From contig NZ_JAIVFW010000049.1 in assembly GCF_020829595.1 (NCBI RefSeq), positions 1 through 56,844 on the forward strand: a stretch of 56,844 nucleotides of DNA, written 5' to 3'. Both the position numbers and the translations under genes were made by a program. Of this stretch, positions 8,961 to 18,694 are shown piece after piece. Numbering within the stretch: position 1 is the stretch's first letter; each line of letters opens with the position of its first letter. Source of the stretch: Nostoc sp. CHAB 5844. Its GTDB lineage: Bacteria; Cyanobacteriota; Cyanobacteriia; Cyanobacteriales; Nostocaceae. The notes below the pieces were generated by a model that worked only from the letters and a program-made list of their open reading frames with translations, searched no databases and had not been told where the DNA came from.

Positions 8961-9138
8961 ATTTGTTTCATTTTTTTATGGAATAGCCATCATTACCCAA
9001 CGATTATCTGATGATAACTTTCACTTCATAGGAAGTAAGAAGCTTTCTGGTGGAATTGGAGTTGATTATTCTTTTCAGTACATAGTGATTTCGGATACAC
9101 CGTGTTGAAGCTAACCACTGTAATGCAAGGATTTTGGG

Positions 9139-9413
9139 CTATTTTCCCTTCACCTCTTCTGGGGTATGGTCTAAAAAACTTAATCCACAGCGGCCTATCA
9201 GTCTACCGCTATCTTTGTAAACTACTGCCCACATCCCGAAATTATATTGTTGCCAATGCTGGATATGTTTGTGTAAGCTGGCTTGTGTCTGTTCCTTGTT
9301 TCTTGGTGAAAGTATTTTATTACGTCTGCATCGCTATAGATACGAAACAGATCATTAAAGTCATCTGTTACAAAATGTCTTAATCGCAGTCTTGAGGTTT
9401 CTATTTCAGGCAT
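9139..9413 (-). pseudogene. Frameshifted, truncated GNAT acetyltransferase
   Basis: Starts intact at 9413 with MPEIETSRLRLRHF and YSDADVIKYFHQET, a RimJ/RimL-type GNAT N-terminus. After about residue 41 a one-base shift is needed to continue with KEQTQASLHKHIQHWQQYNF and GMWAVVYKDSGRLIGRCGL, then DHTPE. The frame then ends at 9139, well before the acetyl-CoA binding loop. It is a dead copy with one frameshift and a lost C-terminal half. Confidence 0.75.
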
Positions 9414-9495
9414 GTCATTAGATAACAGGTGTGAGTGCTACATTAAATAAGCGTGTTTTCCCAGTGCAAAATAAAATTAATATAATGCTCCCATT

Positions 9496-11376
9496 ATGAG
9501 CATCTACCAATCCCTGAAAAAATCTTACAGACGAGACCGTTGGCGCAGCAATGACTGGCGATTATTTTTGCGGTTAGTTCCTTATGCCCGTCGTCATATT
9601 AAATTGCTGACTTTGGCAATGTTACTGCTTGTACCAATCGCTCTTGCTAATGCTATACAACCATTACTGATTGGACAGGCTATATCTCTGATCCGCAATG
9701 AACCAAGCACTTATGAGTTTCTCAAGAATATGCCTCTGTGGCAAGGGATAAATATTCTAGCAGGATTTATACTAGTGGCAATTGTTACCCGAATGTTATT
9801 CACAAGCGTTCAGGGTTATTTGCTTCAAAAGTTAGGACAAAATATCACAGCCGCAATTCGGCAAGACTTGTTTAAGCACGTCACATCTTTAGCAGTCCGC
9901 TTTTTTGACCGTACACCTGTAGGTAAATTAATTACCAGACTCACCAGTGATGTAGAAATTTTGGGCGATGTCTTTTCTACTGGGGCAGTTGGCATAGTCT
10001 CTGATATATTTTCGATGCTGGTGATTATTGGGATTATGTTGTCTATTCAGTGGCAACTTGCTTGTTTGCTGCTGTTAATATTGTTACCCATTACTTTGTT
10101 AATTATTAACTTTCAGCAACAGTACCGCAAAGCTAATTACAAAGCGCGAGAAGAACTATCTTTATTAAATTCTCAGCTACAAGAAAATATTGTTGGGATG
10201 AATGTAGTGCAGTTGTTTAGGCGGGAAAAAATTAATGCAGAGTTGTTTCGCACCGTTAACAACCGCTACATTGGGCAAATGGATCAAACCATATTTTATG
10301 ATTCTGCGGTGTCGGCTACTTTGGAATGGATTGGCTTAGTAGCGATCGCTGGTGTATTGTGGATGGGTGGTTGGTTACTTTTGGGTCAAAACTTGACATT
10401 CGGTATATTGTCTGCATTTGTTTTGTATGCCCAACGGTTATTTGATCCATTGCGAGATTTTGCCGAGAAATTTACCGTTATTCAAGCTGGCTTTACTGCT
10501 ATTGAACGAATTAACGATATTTTAGATGAACCGATAGAAATCCGCGATCGCAACAATCAACGTTTCTCAGTTTTTGATCATACCTTCGGTTACATCGATG
10601 AAATCATTGCTGAGATGGAAGCGCAAAATTTCAATTCCACACCAGAACTAGGAGAAATTCGCTTTGAACACGTCTGGTTTGCTTACAAAGACGATGATTT
10701 TGTCATCAAAGATTTGGACTTTGTAATTCGTCCTGGTGAAAAAGTAGCATTAGTTGGCCCTACAGGTGCAGGTAAAAGTTCGATCATTCGGCTTTTGTGT
10801 CGCCTGTATGAACCTACACAAGGACGAATATTAATCGATGGAGTCGATATTCGAGAAGTTCCACAGGCAGACTTGCGCCGTTATATGGCTGTTATTTTAC
10901 AAGAAGGCTTTTTATTTGCTGGCGATGTCAAAAGCAATATTACTCTCGGAGACAGGTACACATTCGATGAAATTCAGTTAGCGGCACAAAACACAAATAT
11001 TGCTCAGTTTATTGAAGAACTACCCCAAGGCTATAATACTCAACTGCGAGAACGTGGCACAAATCTTTCTAGCGGTCAAAAACAACTTTTAGCTTTTGCG
11101 CGTGCTGCTATTCGTAACCCACAAATTCTCGTACTAGATGAAGCGACTGCTAGTTTAGATGTAAATACAGAAGCTTTAGTTCAGCAGGCGCTAGATCAGC
11201 TATTGGTAAAACGTACTGCAATTATTATTGCTCACCGCTTATCTACAATTCGCAACGTAGATCGCATTCTTGTTCTCAAGCGAGGTGAATTAATCGAACA
11301 GGGTAGCCATGAAGAACTGTTGCAACAAGGAGGGATGTATGCAACCTTACACAATTTGCAAATGTTAGGAACTTAA
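9496..11376 (+). CDS. ABC exporter, fused transmembrane and ATPase domains (MsbA/MdlB-like)
   Basis: 626 residues. Six-helix type I exporter domain to about residue 340, then a nucleotide-binding domain with Walker A GPTGAGKSS (421-429), signature LSSGQ (524-528), Walker B ILVLDE with D548 and E549, and switch histidine H580. All catalytic residues are present, so a homodimer could be active. Substrate unknown; relatives move lipids, peptides or drugs. It is a single gene. A TATAAT box at 9481-9486 lies only 10 bp before the ATG, so the mRNA leader may be very short. Confidence 0.9.
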   Translation: MSIYQSLKKSYRRDRWRSNDWRLFLRLVPYARRHIKLLTLAMLLLVPIALANAIQPLLIGQAISLIRNEPSTYEFLKNMPLWQGINILAGFILVAIVTRMLFTSVQGYLLQKLGQNITAAIRQDLFKHVTSLAVRFFDRTPVGKLITRLTSDVEILGDVFSTGAVGIVSDIFSMLVIIGIMLSIQWQLACLLLLILLPITLLIINFQQQYRKANYKAREELSLLNSQLQENIVGMNVVQLFRREKINAELFRTVNNRYIGQMDQTIFYDSAVSATLEWIGLVAIAGVLWMGGWLLLGQNLTFGILSAFVLYAQRLFDPLRDFAEKFTVIQAGFTAIERINDILDEPIEIRDRNNQRFSVFDHTFGYIDEIIAEMEAQNFNSTPELGEIRFEHVWFAYKDDDFVIKDLDFVIRPGEKVALVGPTGAGKSSIIRLLCRLYEPTQGRILIDGVDIREVPQADLRRYMAVILQEGFLFAGDVKSNITLGDRYTFDEIQLAAQNTNIAQFIEELPQGYNTQLRERGTNLSSGQKQLLAFARAAIRNPQILVLDEATASLDVNTEALVQQALDQLLVKRTAIIIAHRLSTIRNVDRILVLKRGELIEQGSHEELLQQGGMYATLHNLQMLGT

Positions 11377-11408
11377 AAAGATCATTGACGGCTGAAATCG
11401 AGAAATTT

Positions 11409-12986
11409 TTACAATGTCTGTTGGATAGGAATCTGAATAAAAAACTCTGTTCCTTGTTGAGGAATGGAAAAGCACTCTAGCTTACCATGATGTGTTTCTG
11501 TAATAATTTGATAGCTAATTGACATTCCCATGCCAGTGCCTTTGCCAATTGGTTTAGTCGTAAAGAACGGATCAAAAATGCGTTGACGCACCTTTTCTGG
11601 CATACCAGAGCCATTGTCAACGATCGCAATTTCTACCCATTTTGCATCAATGACAGAGGTGCAAATAGTAATGGTGGGGGTAAAGAATTCCGAATTTTCG
11701 TCAATCTTCATTCTTTCTTCTAGCGCATCGATCGCATTTGCCAGAATATTCATAAACACCTGATTCAATTGTCCGGCAAAGCATTCTACTTGTGGTATGT
11801 TGCCATAGTCTCGAATCACTGCTATCTCTCGGCGCTCTGATGTGGCTTGCAAACGCAGCTGTAAAATCATTAAGGTACTGTCGATGCCTTCATGAATATC
11901 CACCGTTTTAAATTCGGCTTCATCCATACGGGAAAAATTTCGTAATGACAGCACAATCTGGCGAATGCGATCTGTACCCATCCTCATAGAACTCAGAATT
12001 TTTGTGAAGTCTTCCTGCAAAAACTGCAAGTCAAGTTCCTCAGATCGCTCTTGAATTTCTATATCCGGGTCGGGATAGTAACTTTGATAAAGTTGTATAA
12101 ACCCTAGCAAATCTTGAGAGTATTGTTGCACATGGATCAAGTTGCCGTGGATGAAGTTGACAGGATTGTTAATTTCATGTGCTACGCCAGCCACCAATTG
12201 TCCCAGGCTGGACATTTTCTCTTGCTGCACTAGTTGACTTTGGGTTTGCTGCAACTCTCTCATTGCCACCTCTAGCTGTTGAGTGCGAAGAGCAACCCGA
12301 TTCTCCAAGTCTTGATTCAAGTGATTAATTTCTTGTTCAGCCTGATTGCGTTTGATTACTTCCTGATGAATCACTCGATACAGCCATAACACAATCAGCA
12401 AATTTAATCCAATTGCTGACATTCCAGCAATTTTTGCGCCTTGGGAATTGATTGCTGCAATGTTTTGTCGCTGTAACAGTATTCCGGTTTCTACAGCCTC
12501 CATTTCTCGAATCAGCCGCCGTATCTGCTTTGTTGCCAGGGATTGTTGATTACTCTGAAGCTTTTGCCGCGCTGCTTCAAATCCCATTTTTTTATTGAGA
12601 TCAATCACCGCTTGTAACTGGCTCATCCGCTCTTGCACCAGTGGTTTCAAATCTACTAGTCGCTTTTGCTGAGTTGGATTGTCAGCTATATGTTGTTGTA
12701 ACAACGCTATTTCCTGTTTCAGACTGATGGAGGCACTAATATAAGGTTCCAAAAATAGTGGATCATTCATGATTAGATAGCCTCGCTGTCCACGCTCTGC
12801 GTCTTGAATATTTGAGAGCAAACTTTTCAACCGATTGATAGTTCCTAGCGTCTGTTGAGCCAGTTGATTAGCTTCGTTGGCTTGATCTAAGTTCCAAAGA
12901 GCTACTCCACTGGTTGCCAGAGATAAAAAAGTGGCGGTGGCTAAACCGCCTGCAACGCTCAATAGAAACTTGGGATTGATATTCAT
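11409..12986 (-). CDS. CHASE3-type sensor histidine kinase
   Basis: 525 residues from the ATG (MNINPKFLL). N-terminal TM helix near 8-28; periplasmic CHASE3-like helical domain (DAERGQRGYLI, about residues 60-180); second TM near 185-205; coiled coil; then HisKA with LVAGVAHEINNP and phospho-acceptor H270; then a HATPase domain with N box MNILANAIDALEE, DNGSGMP and GKGTGMGMSI. It follows a ModA-like binding-protein gene on the same strand by 34 bp, so the two are probably co-transcribed and the binding protein may feed signal into this sensor. No response regulator is adjacent. Confidence 0.85.
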   Translation of the reverse strand: MNINPKFLLSVAGGLATATFLSLATSGVALWNLDQANEANQLAQQTLGTINRLKSLLSNIQDAERGQRGYLIMNDPLFLEPYISASISLKQEIALLQQHIADNPTQQKRLVDLKPLVQERMSQLQAVIDLNKKMGFEAARQKLQSNQQSLATKQIRRLIREMEAVETGILLQRQNIAAINSQGAKIAGMSAIGLNLLIVLWLYRVIHQEVIKRNQAEQEINHLNQDLENRVALRTQQLEVAMRELQQTQSQLVQQEKMSSLGQLVAGVAHEINNPVNFIHGNLIHVQQYSQDLLGFIQLYQSYYPDPDIEIQERSEELDLQFLQEDFTKILSSMRMGTDRIRQIVLSLRNFSRMDEAEFKTVDIHEGIDSTLMILQLRLQATSERREIAVIRDYGNIPQVECFAGQLNQVFMNILANAIDALEERMKIDENSEFFTPTITICTSVIDAKWVEIAIVDNGSGMPEKVRQRIFDPFFTTKPIGKGTGMGMSISYQIITETHHGKLECFSIPQQGTEFFIQIPIQQTL

Positions 12987-13020
12987 CACTAAAGAAGATA
13001 TTTGCAAATAAAGCTATTTG

Positions 13021-13809
13021 TTACGAGCGAGGTAGTTCAAAACCATTTTGTTGAAACACTGTCATTGCTTTTTGGCTTTTGAGAAATTTCATCAACTCTT
13101 TTGCTTCTGTAGCATATTGACTAATTTTGAGAACAGCAAAGGAGGTGACAACGGGACGGTGCAGGTTGAGTGGGGCAGTGGCAACAACTTTCACTTTGTC
13201 TGATTGTTGAACTTCTGAGAGAAATGTGATTCCCACCTCTGCACGCTTGGTTTCTACAGCATCCAGGATCTCTCGGACATCTGTCTGCGCTAACACTGCT
13301 TTCGGCTTCACTTGTGCCAAAATTTTGAGATTATTCAGAATTTCATACGTATAAGTACTGACACCGGGGACTTCTAGCGACATGGCGATGGTTTTGATGC
13401 GATCGCTCGCCAGATCTTTGAAATCTGAAACCGCCAGTTGCGAATCCTTGGGAACAATCAGAGCAATCTGAGTTCCCACAAATGATTGACGGGTTTCTGA
13501 GAGAATCAGTCCTTTTTGCTGTAGTTCATCCATCGGTTTCGGAGATGAGGCAATAAATAAGTCAAAGGATTCTCCTGCTTCAATTCTGCGTTTGAGAACG
13601 TCGCTGCCTGCAATTGTGTAGTTGACAACGACACTAAGGTTCTCTTGTTGACGTAGCTGATCAACCTTAACTAAAACATCTCTAAATAAGCCAGCCGCCG
13701 CCACGTTAAGTGCAACAGTATTTGTTTTAGGTGCAGTGCAACTTCCCGCCCAAATACACAGCACCACAATTAAACTAAACAAGGTTCCAAGTTTGATCAT
13801 TCTTTTCAT
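13021..13809 (-). CDS. ModA-like periplasmic substrate-binding protein
   Basis: 262 residues from MKRMIKLG. Signal sequence with a Cys at the end of its core (CIWAGSC), so probably a lipoprotein although the lipobox is weak. The mature protein follows the molybdate-type binding fold: LNVAAAGLFRDVL at the N-terminus, GESFDLFIASSPKPMDEL, and VETKRAEVGITFLSEVQ. It is only distantly like the true modA at 48.6 kb, and no permease or ATPase is present. First gene of a pair with a histidine kinase. A TTG at 13830 would add seven residues ahead of the signal sequence and is less likely. Confidence 0.75.
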   Translation of the reverse strand: MKRMIKLGTLFSLIVVLCIWAGSCTAPKTNTVALNVAAAGLFRDVLVKVDQLRQQENLSVVVNYTIAGSDVLKRRIEAGESFDLFIASSPKPMDELQQKGLILSETRQSFVGTQIALIVPKDSQLAVSDFKDLASDRIKTIAMSLEVPGVSTYTYEILNNLKILAQVKPKAVLAQTDVREILDAVETKRAEVGITFLSEVQQSDKVKVVATAPLNLHRPVVTSFAVLKISQYATEAKELMKFLKSQKAMTVFQQNGFELPRS

Positions 13810-14044
13810 AAAGTTTTCTCTAGATGGCAATGGACTAGTGAGAGTTTGCTTTGTCTCAATCTCATATTTGTTTCATTGAGACTGCGTTCTGAACTTAATA
13901 TGCCCAAGGAAAACTTTTTGTAACATTAAAGTGTTAAGTAATACTGTTTCACTTTTAAGTTGACACAAATGCTTAGTCAGCAAGGCAGGAGAAGTAATTT
14001 GTATCAATTACTTTGTGAAATAGTGTAAGTATTGGAACCGATTT

Positions 14045-14152
14045 AATAGACTTCTTGCAAAAGTCCTTGTTTGCGAACTTTTCTTTGCGACTTTGCGCCT
14101 TTGCGTGAGGCTAAAAATTCTTGTTTTTCAACATTCGTGCAAGAAGTCTATT
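14045..14152. repeat. MITE-like element ending beside a stop codon
   Basis: Perfect 15-bp terminal inverted repeats, AATAGACTTCTTGCA (14045-14059) and TGCAAGAAGTCTATT (14138-14152), enclose about 78 bp rich in CTTTGCG runs. Its end is 1 bp from the stop codon of the Suc/Fer-like gene. Confidence 0.8.
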
Positions 14153-14153
14153 A

Positions 14154-15149
14154 TTATTGGAATAACAAACACTGAGATGCTCCTGTAGTTATCTTTGTTG
14201 ATGTCAACCAGATATTAGCTACAGCATACTTAACTAATACTGACTCTTGATGAGAATTGCAGGCGCTTCTGAGTTTAACAGACTTAGTACTATCCTTGAT
14301 AACTTTAGCCTGATAAGTATATAAAGAACCATCAGGACTTTCACAACTAATTTCACCCAGAAATGTCTGATTATCTAAACTTTGTTCAAGGATTTTACCA
14401 GCAACTTTGTAATTAAACCAATCCCATCCATAATGGAAAATAAGTTCTCTTTCCAGAACTTGTAACTGACTCGGTAAAATACCCCAACCCCGATAAACTT
14501 TTTCCAAGCAGTGAATGTCGCTAGTACGCGTTAATATCGCTTTCAAAGTTTCTTGATCGAGGACACCATAATATCTTCCTTCTGGCAAGTCTATGGCTGT
14601 GGGGGCAAAACGATGTCCACCAAAATGACTGCATTTCCAAAGCCGCACATTATCTAAGTTCAACTCAGTAATAGTATTAGTAGCATGGAAATAAAAAGGA
14701 TTACCATATCTAGCACAGCATTTATCATGACTACCGTGAGTACACACTAAAATATCTCTTGTTGCGTCTGTGTATACTTGATAGTCAGCAGTGCTATTGT
14801 ATAACCATTTTTTGACAACACCTGCCACTAACTCAATATTTGGTAGGTAAAATTCGTATTTACAGTATCCATGACTGAAACCCTGTTTTTTTTGATAAAT
14901 TAACAGAGTTGTTTGATCTGCTGTATGTGATACATCATTAGCAATTAAGAGAAATCTAATTGGTAGTTTGGCACGGCTTACTTCCTCTACCAAAAGTTGT
15001 AAATTTTTTGGCACCCATCGAGAATTAAAAGCTTCTGTAGCCCAAGGTGGCGGACATTCAATTAAAATGTAAGTTTCATAATTGGTAGCACTACCAATTA
15101 AATCTTCTCCTACTTGTCGTGAGTTATCAGAACAGAAAAAGGTGTTCAT
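14154..15149 (-). CDS. Sucrase/ferredoxin-like (thioredoxin-fold Fe-S) family protein
   Basis: 331 residues matching the Suc_Fer-like family (PF06999). The conserved cluster-type motif is CTHGSHDKCC (C136, C144, C145), followed by CSHFGGHRFAP (C173, H175, H179) and LPEGRYYG. These Cys and His residues probably hold a 2Fe-2S centre as in other thioredoxin-like ferredoxins. The N-terminal third is more divergent. Its function in bacteria is not established. The gene's stop codon abuts a MITE, so its last residues may differ from relatives. Confidence 0.8.
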   Translation of the reverse strand: MNTFFCSDNSRQVGEDLIGSATNYETYILIECPPPWATEAFNSRWVPKNLQLLVEEVSRAKLPIRFLLIANDVSHTADQTTLLIYQKKQGFSHGYCKYEFYLPNIELVAGVVKKWLYNSTADYQVYTDATRDILVCTHGSHDKCCARYGNPFYFHATNTITELNLDNVRLWKCSHFGGHRFAPTAIDLPEGRYYGVLDQETLKAILTRTSDIHCLEKVYRGWGILPSQLQVLERELIFHYGWDWFNYKVAGKILEQSLDNQTFLGEISCESPDGSLYTYQAKVIKDSTKSVKLRSACNSHQESVLVKYAVANIWLTSTKITTGASQCLLFQ

Positions 15150-15771
15150 CGAACTTATCTCATTTGTTAGCTTTACGGGTAAAGGAATATAAAGAAAAGT
15201 TGTGTTTTTGACTACAATTTCTGCATCTCAAAAAGATAAACAGAAATAGTCCATTTATGGCTGAGAAGCAAACTGCCATTTTATAACATCATTTCTAGAC
15301 AAAAACTGTCTAATTAATAAAATCTCTACAATATTGTCAACCAAACTCCAACAAGATAGTGCCGTACTTTTTAGAAAAAATCTTAAATTTTTGATTAAAT
15401 TATTACTGTGGCAGCCATAGACACGTAGCGGCTTGTCACCAGACATCGCTTCTATATGTATTTTGAACAGTTTTGTTAAAATCCTAACTTTTAAGCTACC
15501 AAACATTGTGTAAGTATTGCCATTAATTGTCAATAATGAATAAGAATAACGTAATATTTTATACAAGAATGTCTCAAACTACGATTTAAGCAGCATAGTT
15601 TAGTTATAAAGAATATGCCCTGACTGTAACTGAAGGCATTAATGAATGCAAACTTTTGACATTATTTATTATGTTCACCTCCATTTATTAGTTTACGACA
15701 GCAAGTTAAACTCATACTTAAAAGCTTTTTAGTAGAGTCATTAAGATTTTCAATTTAATTGATAAATATTA
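15150..15771. other. Intergenic region without a convincing gene
   Basis: An open frame of 103 codons on the minus strand (15255-15566) has no recognisable motif, no ribosome-binding site and unremarkable composition. I treat it as chance. No strong hairpin noticed. Confidence 0.45.
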
Positions 15772-16311
15772 TCAACTATCAATTGTAACAGATCGGGAAC
15801 TTACTTCCCAGCGAAATAGCCTGGGTAGTTGAGATACATCTATGGCGTAGTTCACAATCCATAGCACCAGTTCAAAAACCAATAAATATCGCACCCACAG
15901 CAGTTCCGGTTGAGAACCTAATACAGTCAAACCTTCATAAAGTTGCCAGAAACGATAAGGTAGGTAGATATAAGGAACCATCACCCACACTACATTTTGA
16001 AATTTTCTGAGAGTCAAAGCCTCAAATAGGATTTGCAAACCCAGGATAATAAAGTACCAACCAAGAACAGTCAATACAGCGCTATGTTTCCACCATACAC
16101 CCCACAACAGCATAATCGGCAGCGGCAGTAGTACACCTAGCAGCTGCATCGATAAAAACCACCACCTGTGCCACCAAGGCAATGGTAAAGGCAAAGTATA
16201 TGGCTTTGCATTCTTCCATACCCGACTTAAAATCCAGATAAAAGATGTGGCAACTGTGAAGAACAAGAGATTTTCGAGAAATAGATAAAGATTGATGTCA
16301 AAGGAATTCAT
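15772..16311 (-). CDS. Multi-pass membrane protein of unknown function
   Basis: 179 residues with about four or five hydrophobic segments, very rich in Trp (for example PWWHRWWFLSMQL near residue 45). No known motif. It follows the DedA gene by 53 bp on the same strand, so the two may share a transcript. It looks like a cyanobacterial conserved hypothetical membrane protein. Confidence 0.6.
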   Translation of the reverse strand: MNSFDINLYLFLENLLFFTVATSFIWILSRVWKNAKPYTLPLPLPWWHRWWFLSMQLLGVLLPLPIMLLWGVWWKHSAVLTVLGWYFIILGLQILFEALTLRKFQNVVWVMVPYIYLPYRFWQLYEGLTVLGSQPELLWVRYLLVFELVLWIVNYAIDVSQLPRLFRWEVSSRSVTIDS

Positions 16312-16364
16312 GGCTTAATTATTGACTTGTGTCTTTCCTAATTCATGTTCCTCAAGTGGGATTT

Positions 16365-16967
16365 TTAATTTTTAGCTCTGTTCTCTTGAATTAAATGCAC
16401 AATAGAAGGTACTAAAGAAATAACAACAATTCCTACAATTATTGGCAATAAATATTTATCTACTTGTTCAGCAGGTAAAGTTCTTCCTAAGAAAAAACCT
16501 AATAAAGTCATACCGACAGTCCAAATAAAGCCGCCGATGAGGTTGTCAAACATAAATGTCTGATAATGCATAGCACCTAACCCAGCAACAATTGGTGCAA
16601 AAGTGCGTACTATCGGTACAAACCTAGCTAAAACAATAGTTTTTTTGCCATGTTTTTGATAGAATTTTTGCGTTTTAACTACGTGTTTTTTATGGAAAAA
16701 CAATGAATCTTCTTTTTGAAATAATCTTCTACCAAATCTATGTCCGGTAGTGTAGCCGATATTGTCTCCTAAAACCGCACAGATAAACGCACCAATAATT
16801 AAAATCCAAATATTCAACAAATGCTGAGAAGCAACAAATCCAGCTGTAAACAGTAAACTATCACCTGGCAGAAAAAAACCAATAAGTAATCCTGATTCAG
16901 CAAAAATAATTGCCCACACTCCAAAATAGCCGATTGATTTAATTAATTCTGGTAAATCAAAATGCAT
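16365..16967 (-). CDS. DedA family membrane protein
   Basis: 200 residues with the DedA (SNARE-associated/VTT) signatures: ESGLLIGFFLPGDSLLFTAG near residues 24-43, the amphipathic GHRFGRR, and RFVPIVRTFAPIVAG near 114-128 with its conserved Arg, Pro and Gly. DedA proteins act as lipid (undecaprenyl phosphate or phosphatidylethanolamine) flippases or half-transporters in the inner membrane. Probably the first gene of a pair with the membrane protein downstream. Confidence 0.88.
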   Translation of the reverse strand: MHFDLPELIKSIGYFGVWAIIFAESGLLIGFFLPGDSLLFTAGFVASQHLLNIWILIIGAFICAVLGDNIGYTTGHRFGRRLFQKEDSLFFHKKHVVKTQKFYQKHGKKTIVLARFVPIVRTFAPIVAGLGAMHYQTFMFDNLIGGFIWTVGMTLLGFFLGRTLPAEQVDKYLLPIIVGIVVISLVPSIVHLIQENRAKN

Positions 16968-17073
16968 AGAATCTCACTTTGTCAAGAATAAGCACTCAAC
17001 ATCTTTGTGTTCAGCAAAATTGCTGCATGATTAATATTATGAAGTTTGCGTCAGTTTATAACTTATTTCTGTA

Positions 17074-17874
17074 ATGGATTTTAGAGAGAAGATGAGCAGA
17101 TATTGGAAATTAATCCGACTATTTTGGTCTACCTCCATAGCCGCAGAGATGGAGTATCGGCTCAACTTTGTTGTTGCTACCCTCAGCAGCTTGGGTAATT
17201 TAGGCGGAAGTATTTTTGGTTTATTCTTGTTTTACCGTACTGGTTACACCTTTGCTGGCTGGTCGTGGGAAGCAGCTTTAGTTGTATTGGGAATTTTTAC
17301 CTTACTGCAAGGTTTTTCGGCTACATTTTTGGCTCCTAATTTAAATAAAATTGTCAGTCATGTCCAGGTAGGCACTTTAGATTTTGTACTACTCAAACCT
17401 ATCCGCAGTCAATTTTGGCTATCTACTCATACTCTTTCGCCTTGGGGATTCCCGGATCTAATTTTTGGCAGTATGATCATTGGCTATGCAGGTCAGCGCC
17501 TGGGCTTAGGAATTCATAACTATCTGCTGAGTGCTGTACCGTTATTATTTGGCTTGGTAATTCTTTACAGCCTATGGTTTATGCTGGGAGCCACTAGCAT
17601 ATGGTTTGTGAAAATTTATAACGTTACCGAAGTGCTGCGGGGTTTGTTGGAAGCTGGCAGATATCCAATGGTTGCTTACCCCGCAGCTTACCGCTTTTTC
17701 TTTACCTTTGTAGTACCAGTTACATTTTTAACTACTATCCCAGCAGAAGCAATGCTGGGTCGAGTTCAGTTTACTTGGTTGATAGGTGCAATGGTTTTAG
17801 CAATTGTTTTATTTTGGGTTTCTACTAGGTTTTGGCGGTTTGCTTTGCGTTTTTATACTAGTGCTTCGAGTTAG
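17074..17874 (+). CDS. ABC-2 type permease (DUF/ABC2_membrane_6 family), no ATPase nearby
   Basis: Up to 266 residues with six hydrophobic segments. Conserved cyanobacterial wording includes MEYRLNFVVATLSSLGNLGG, VQVGTLDFVLLKPI and EVLRGLLEAGRYPMVAYP. This family pairs with a second permease and a separate ATPase in export of unknown substrates. None of them is adjacent, so partners must be elsewhere. The second ATG at 17092 (MSRYWKLI) matches the usual family start and follows GAGAGAAG closely; it may be the true start. Confidence 0.8.
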   Translation: MDFREKMSRYWKLIRLFWSTSIAAEMEYRLNFVVATLSSLGNLGGSIFGLFLFYRTGYTFAGWSWEAALVVLGIFTLLQGFSATFLAPNLNKIVSHVQVGTLDFVLLKPIRSQFWLSTHTLSPWGFPDLIFGSMIIGYAGQRLGLGIHNYLLSAVPLLFGLVILYSLWFMLGATSIWFVKIYNVTEVLRGLLEAGRYPMVAYPAAYRFFFTFVVPVTFLTTIPAEAMLGRVQFTWLIGAMVLAIVLFWVSTRFWRFALRFYTSASS

Positions 17875-18098
17875 AATAAATGTCTTTTAAGTTGAAAAAT
17901 TTAAGTGACTAATGAGAACTTTTGAATTCATCTGTTGAAAGTTACAGTTTTAAGCTCGAATCTTGATATTTTTATCTGTTGACAATATCCATGCTGCACT
18001 ATTTCCCTTTACTTAGGGGATTTTGTAACTATAGAGAGATGCCAAATTTACCACTGACTACACAAGCTAGAGTTAGACGTTAACTCTAGAAATGAAAA

Positions 18099-18476
18099 AT
18101 GCCCCATGTTCTACTCGTAGATGATGAAGCAGCCCTATGTGACAGTCTCAGCTACACATTACAAAAAGAAGGCTACACAGTGACGACAGCTGCTGATGGG
18201 CATAGTGCTATTAAACAGTTCAATAAACAATTACCTGATGTAATTTTGCTGGATATTATGCTGCCGGAAGTTAGCGGTATGGAGGTTTGCTGGCGAATTC
18301 GGGCATTTTCTGATGTACCTATTGTTATGCTGACTGCTAAGGATCAAGATATAGATAAAATTTGGGGTTTGGAAGCAGGCGCGGATGATTATGTGACTAA
18401 GCCGTTCAATACCCGTGAACTACTAGCACGGATTAAAGCTGTGCTGCGCCGACGTTCTGGGGAACAGCCTTTATGA
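18099..18476 (+). CDS. Receiver-only OmpR-type response regulator
   Basis: 125 residues forming one complete receiver domain: acid pair D8/D9, phospho-acceptor D52 in LLDIMLP, T79 and K101 in TKPFN. It ends at LRRRSGEQPL just where an OmpR-family protein would enter the linker to its winged-helix domain, so the DNA-binding half is missing. The stop overlaps the next start (ATGA). It may act as a single-domain regulator or be the trimmed remnant of a longer one. Confidence 0.8.
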   Translation: MPHVLLVDDEAALCDSLSYTLQKEGYTVTTAADGHSAIKQFNKQLPDVILLDIMLPEVSGMEVCWRIRAFSDVPIVMLTAKDQDIDKIWGLEAGADDYVTKPFNTRELLARIKAVLRRRSGEQPL

Positions 18477-18694
18477 AAGGCTGGATACCGCCCATAAATT
18501 TAAATACGATTCATGCCAAGCTATTAGCCACCTATCTCATGCTGACGGCTTTTGGAACGTCACTAATGGCTGGTTATATTCTGTGGTCGTTTCATGCGTA
18601 CTTCATGCGGACACGACAAGCTGATTTGGAAAACTGGACGAGTGCGTTGAGTGCGATCGCTCCTTGTTATAAAACCGAACCACCAGCCTTCTAG
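18473..18694 (+). pseudogene. N-terminal fragment of a sensor histidine kinase
   Basis: 73 residues with one TM helix (LLATYLMLTAFGTSLMAGYI), then FMRTRQADLENWTSALS, typical for the start of a cyanobacterial sensor kinase. The frame then stops after an unrelated tail. No kinase core follows before the hsp20 gene. The 4-bp overlap with the receiver gene shows the former operon. The kinase is truncated, so this two-component pair cannot work as encoded. Confidence 0.7.

Noticed and set aside
8926-9383. Plus-strand open frames across this stretch
   Set aside because: They run over a dispersed repeat and antisense to the GNAT relic; no domain-like wording.
15255-15566. 103-codon open frame on the minus strand
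   Set aside because: No motif, no ribosome-binding site, odd composition, in a gap with no other sign of coding.
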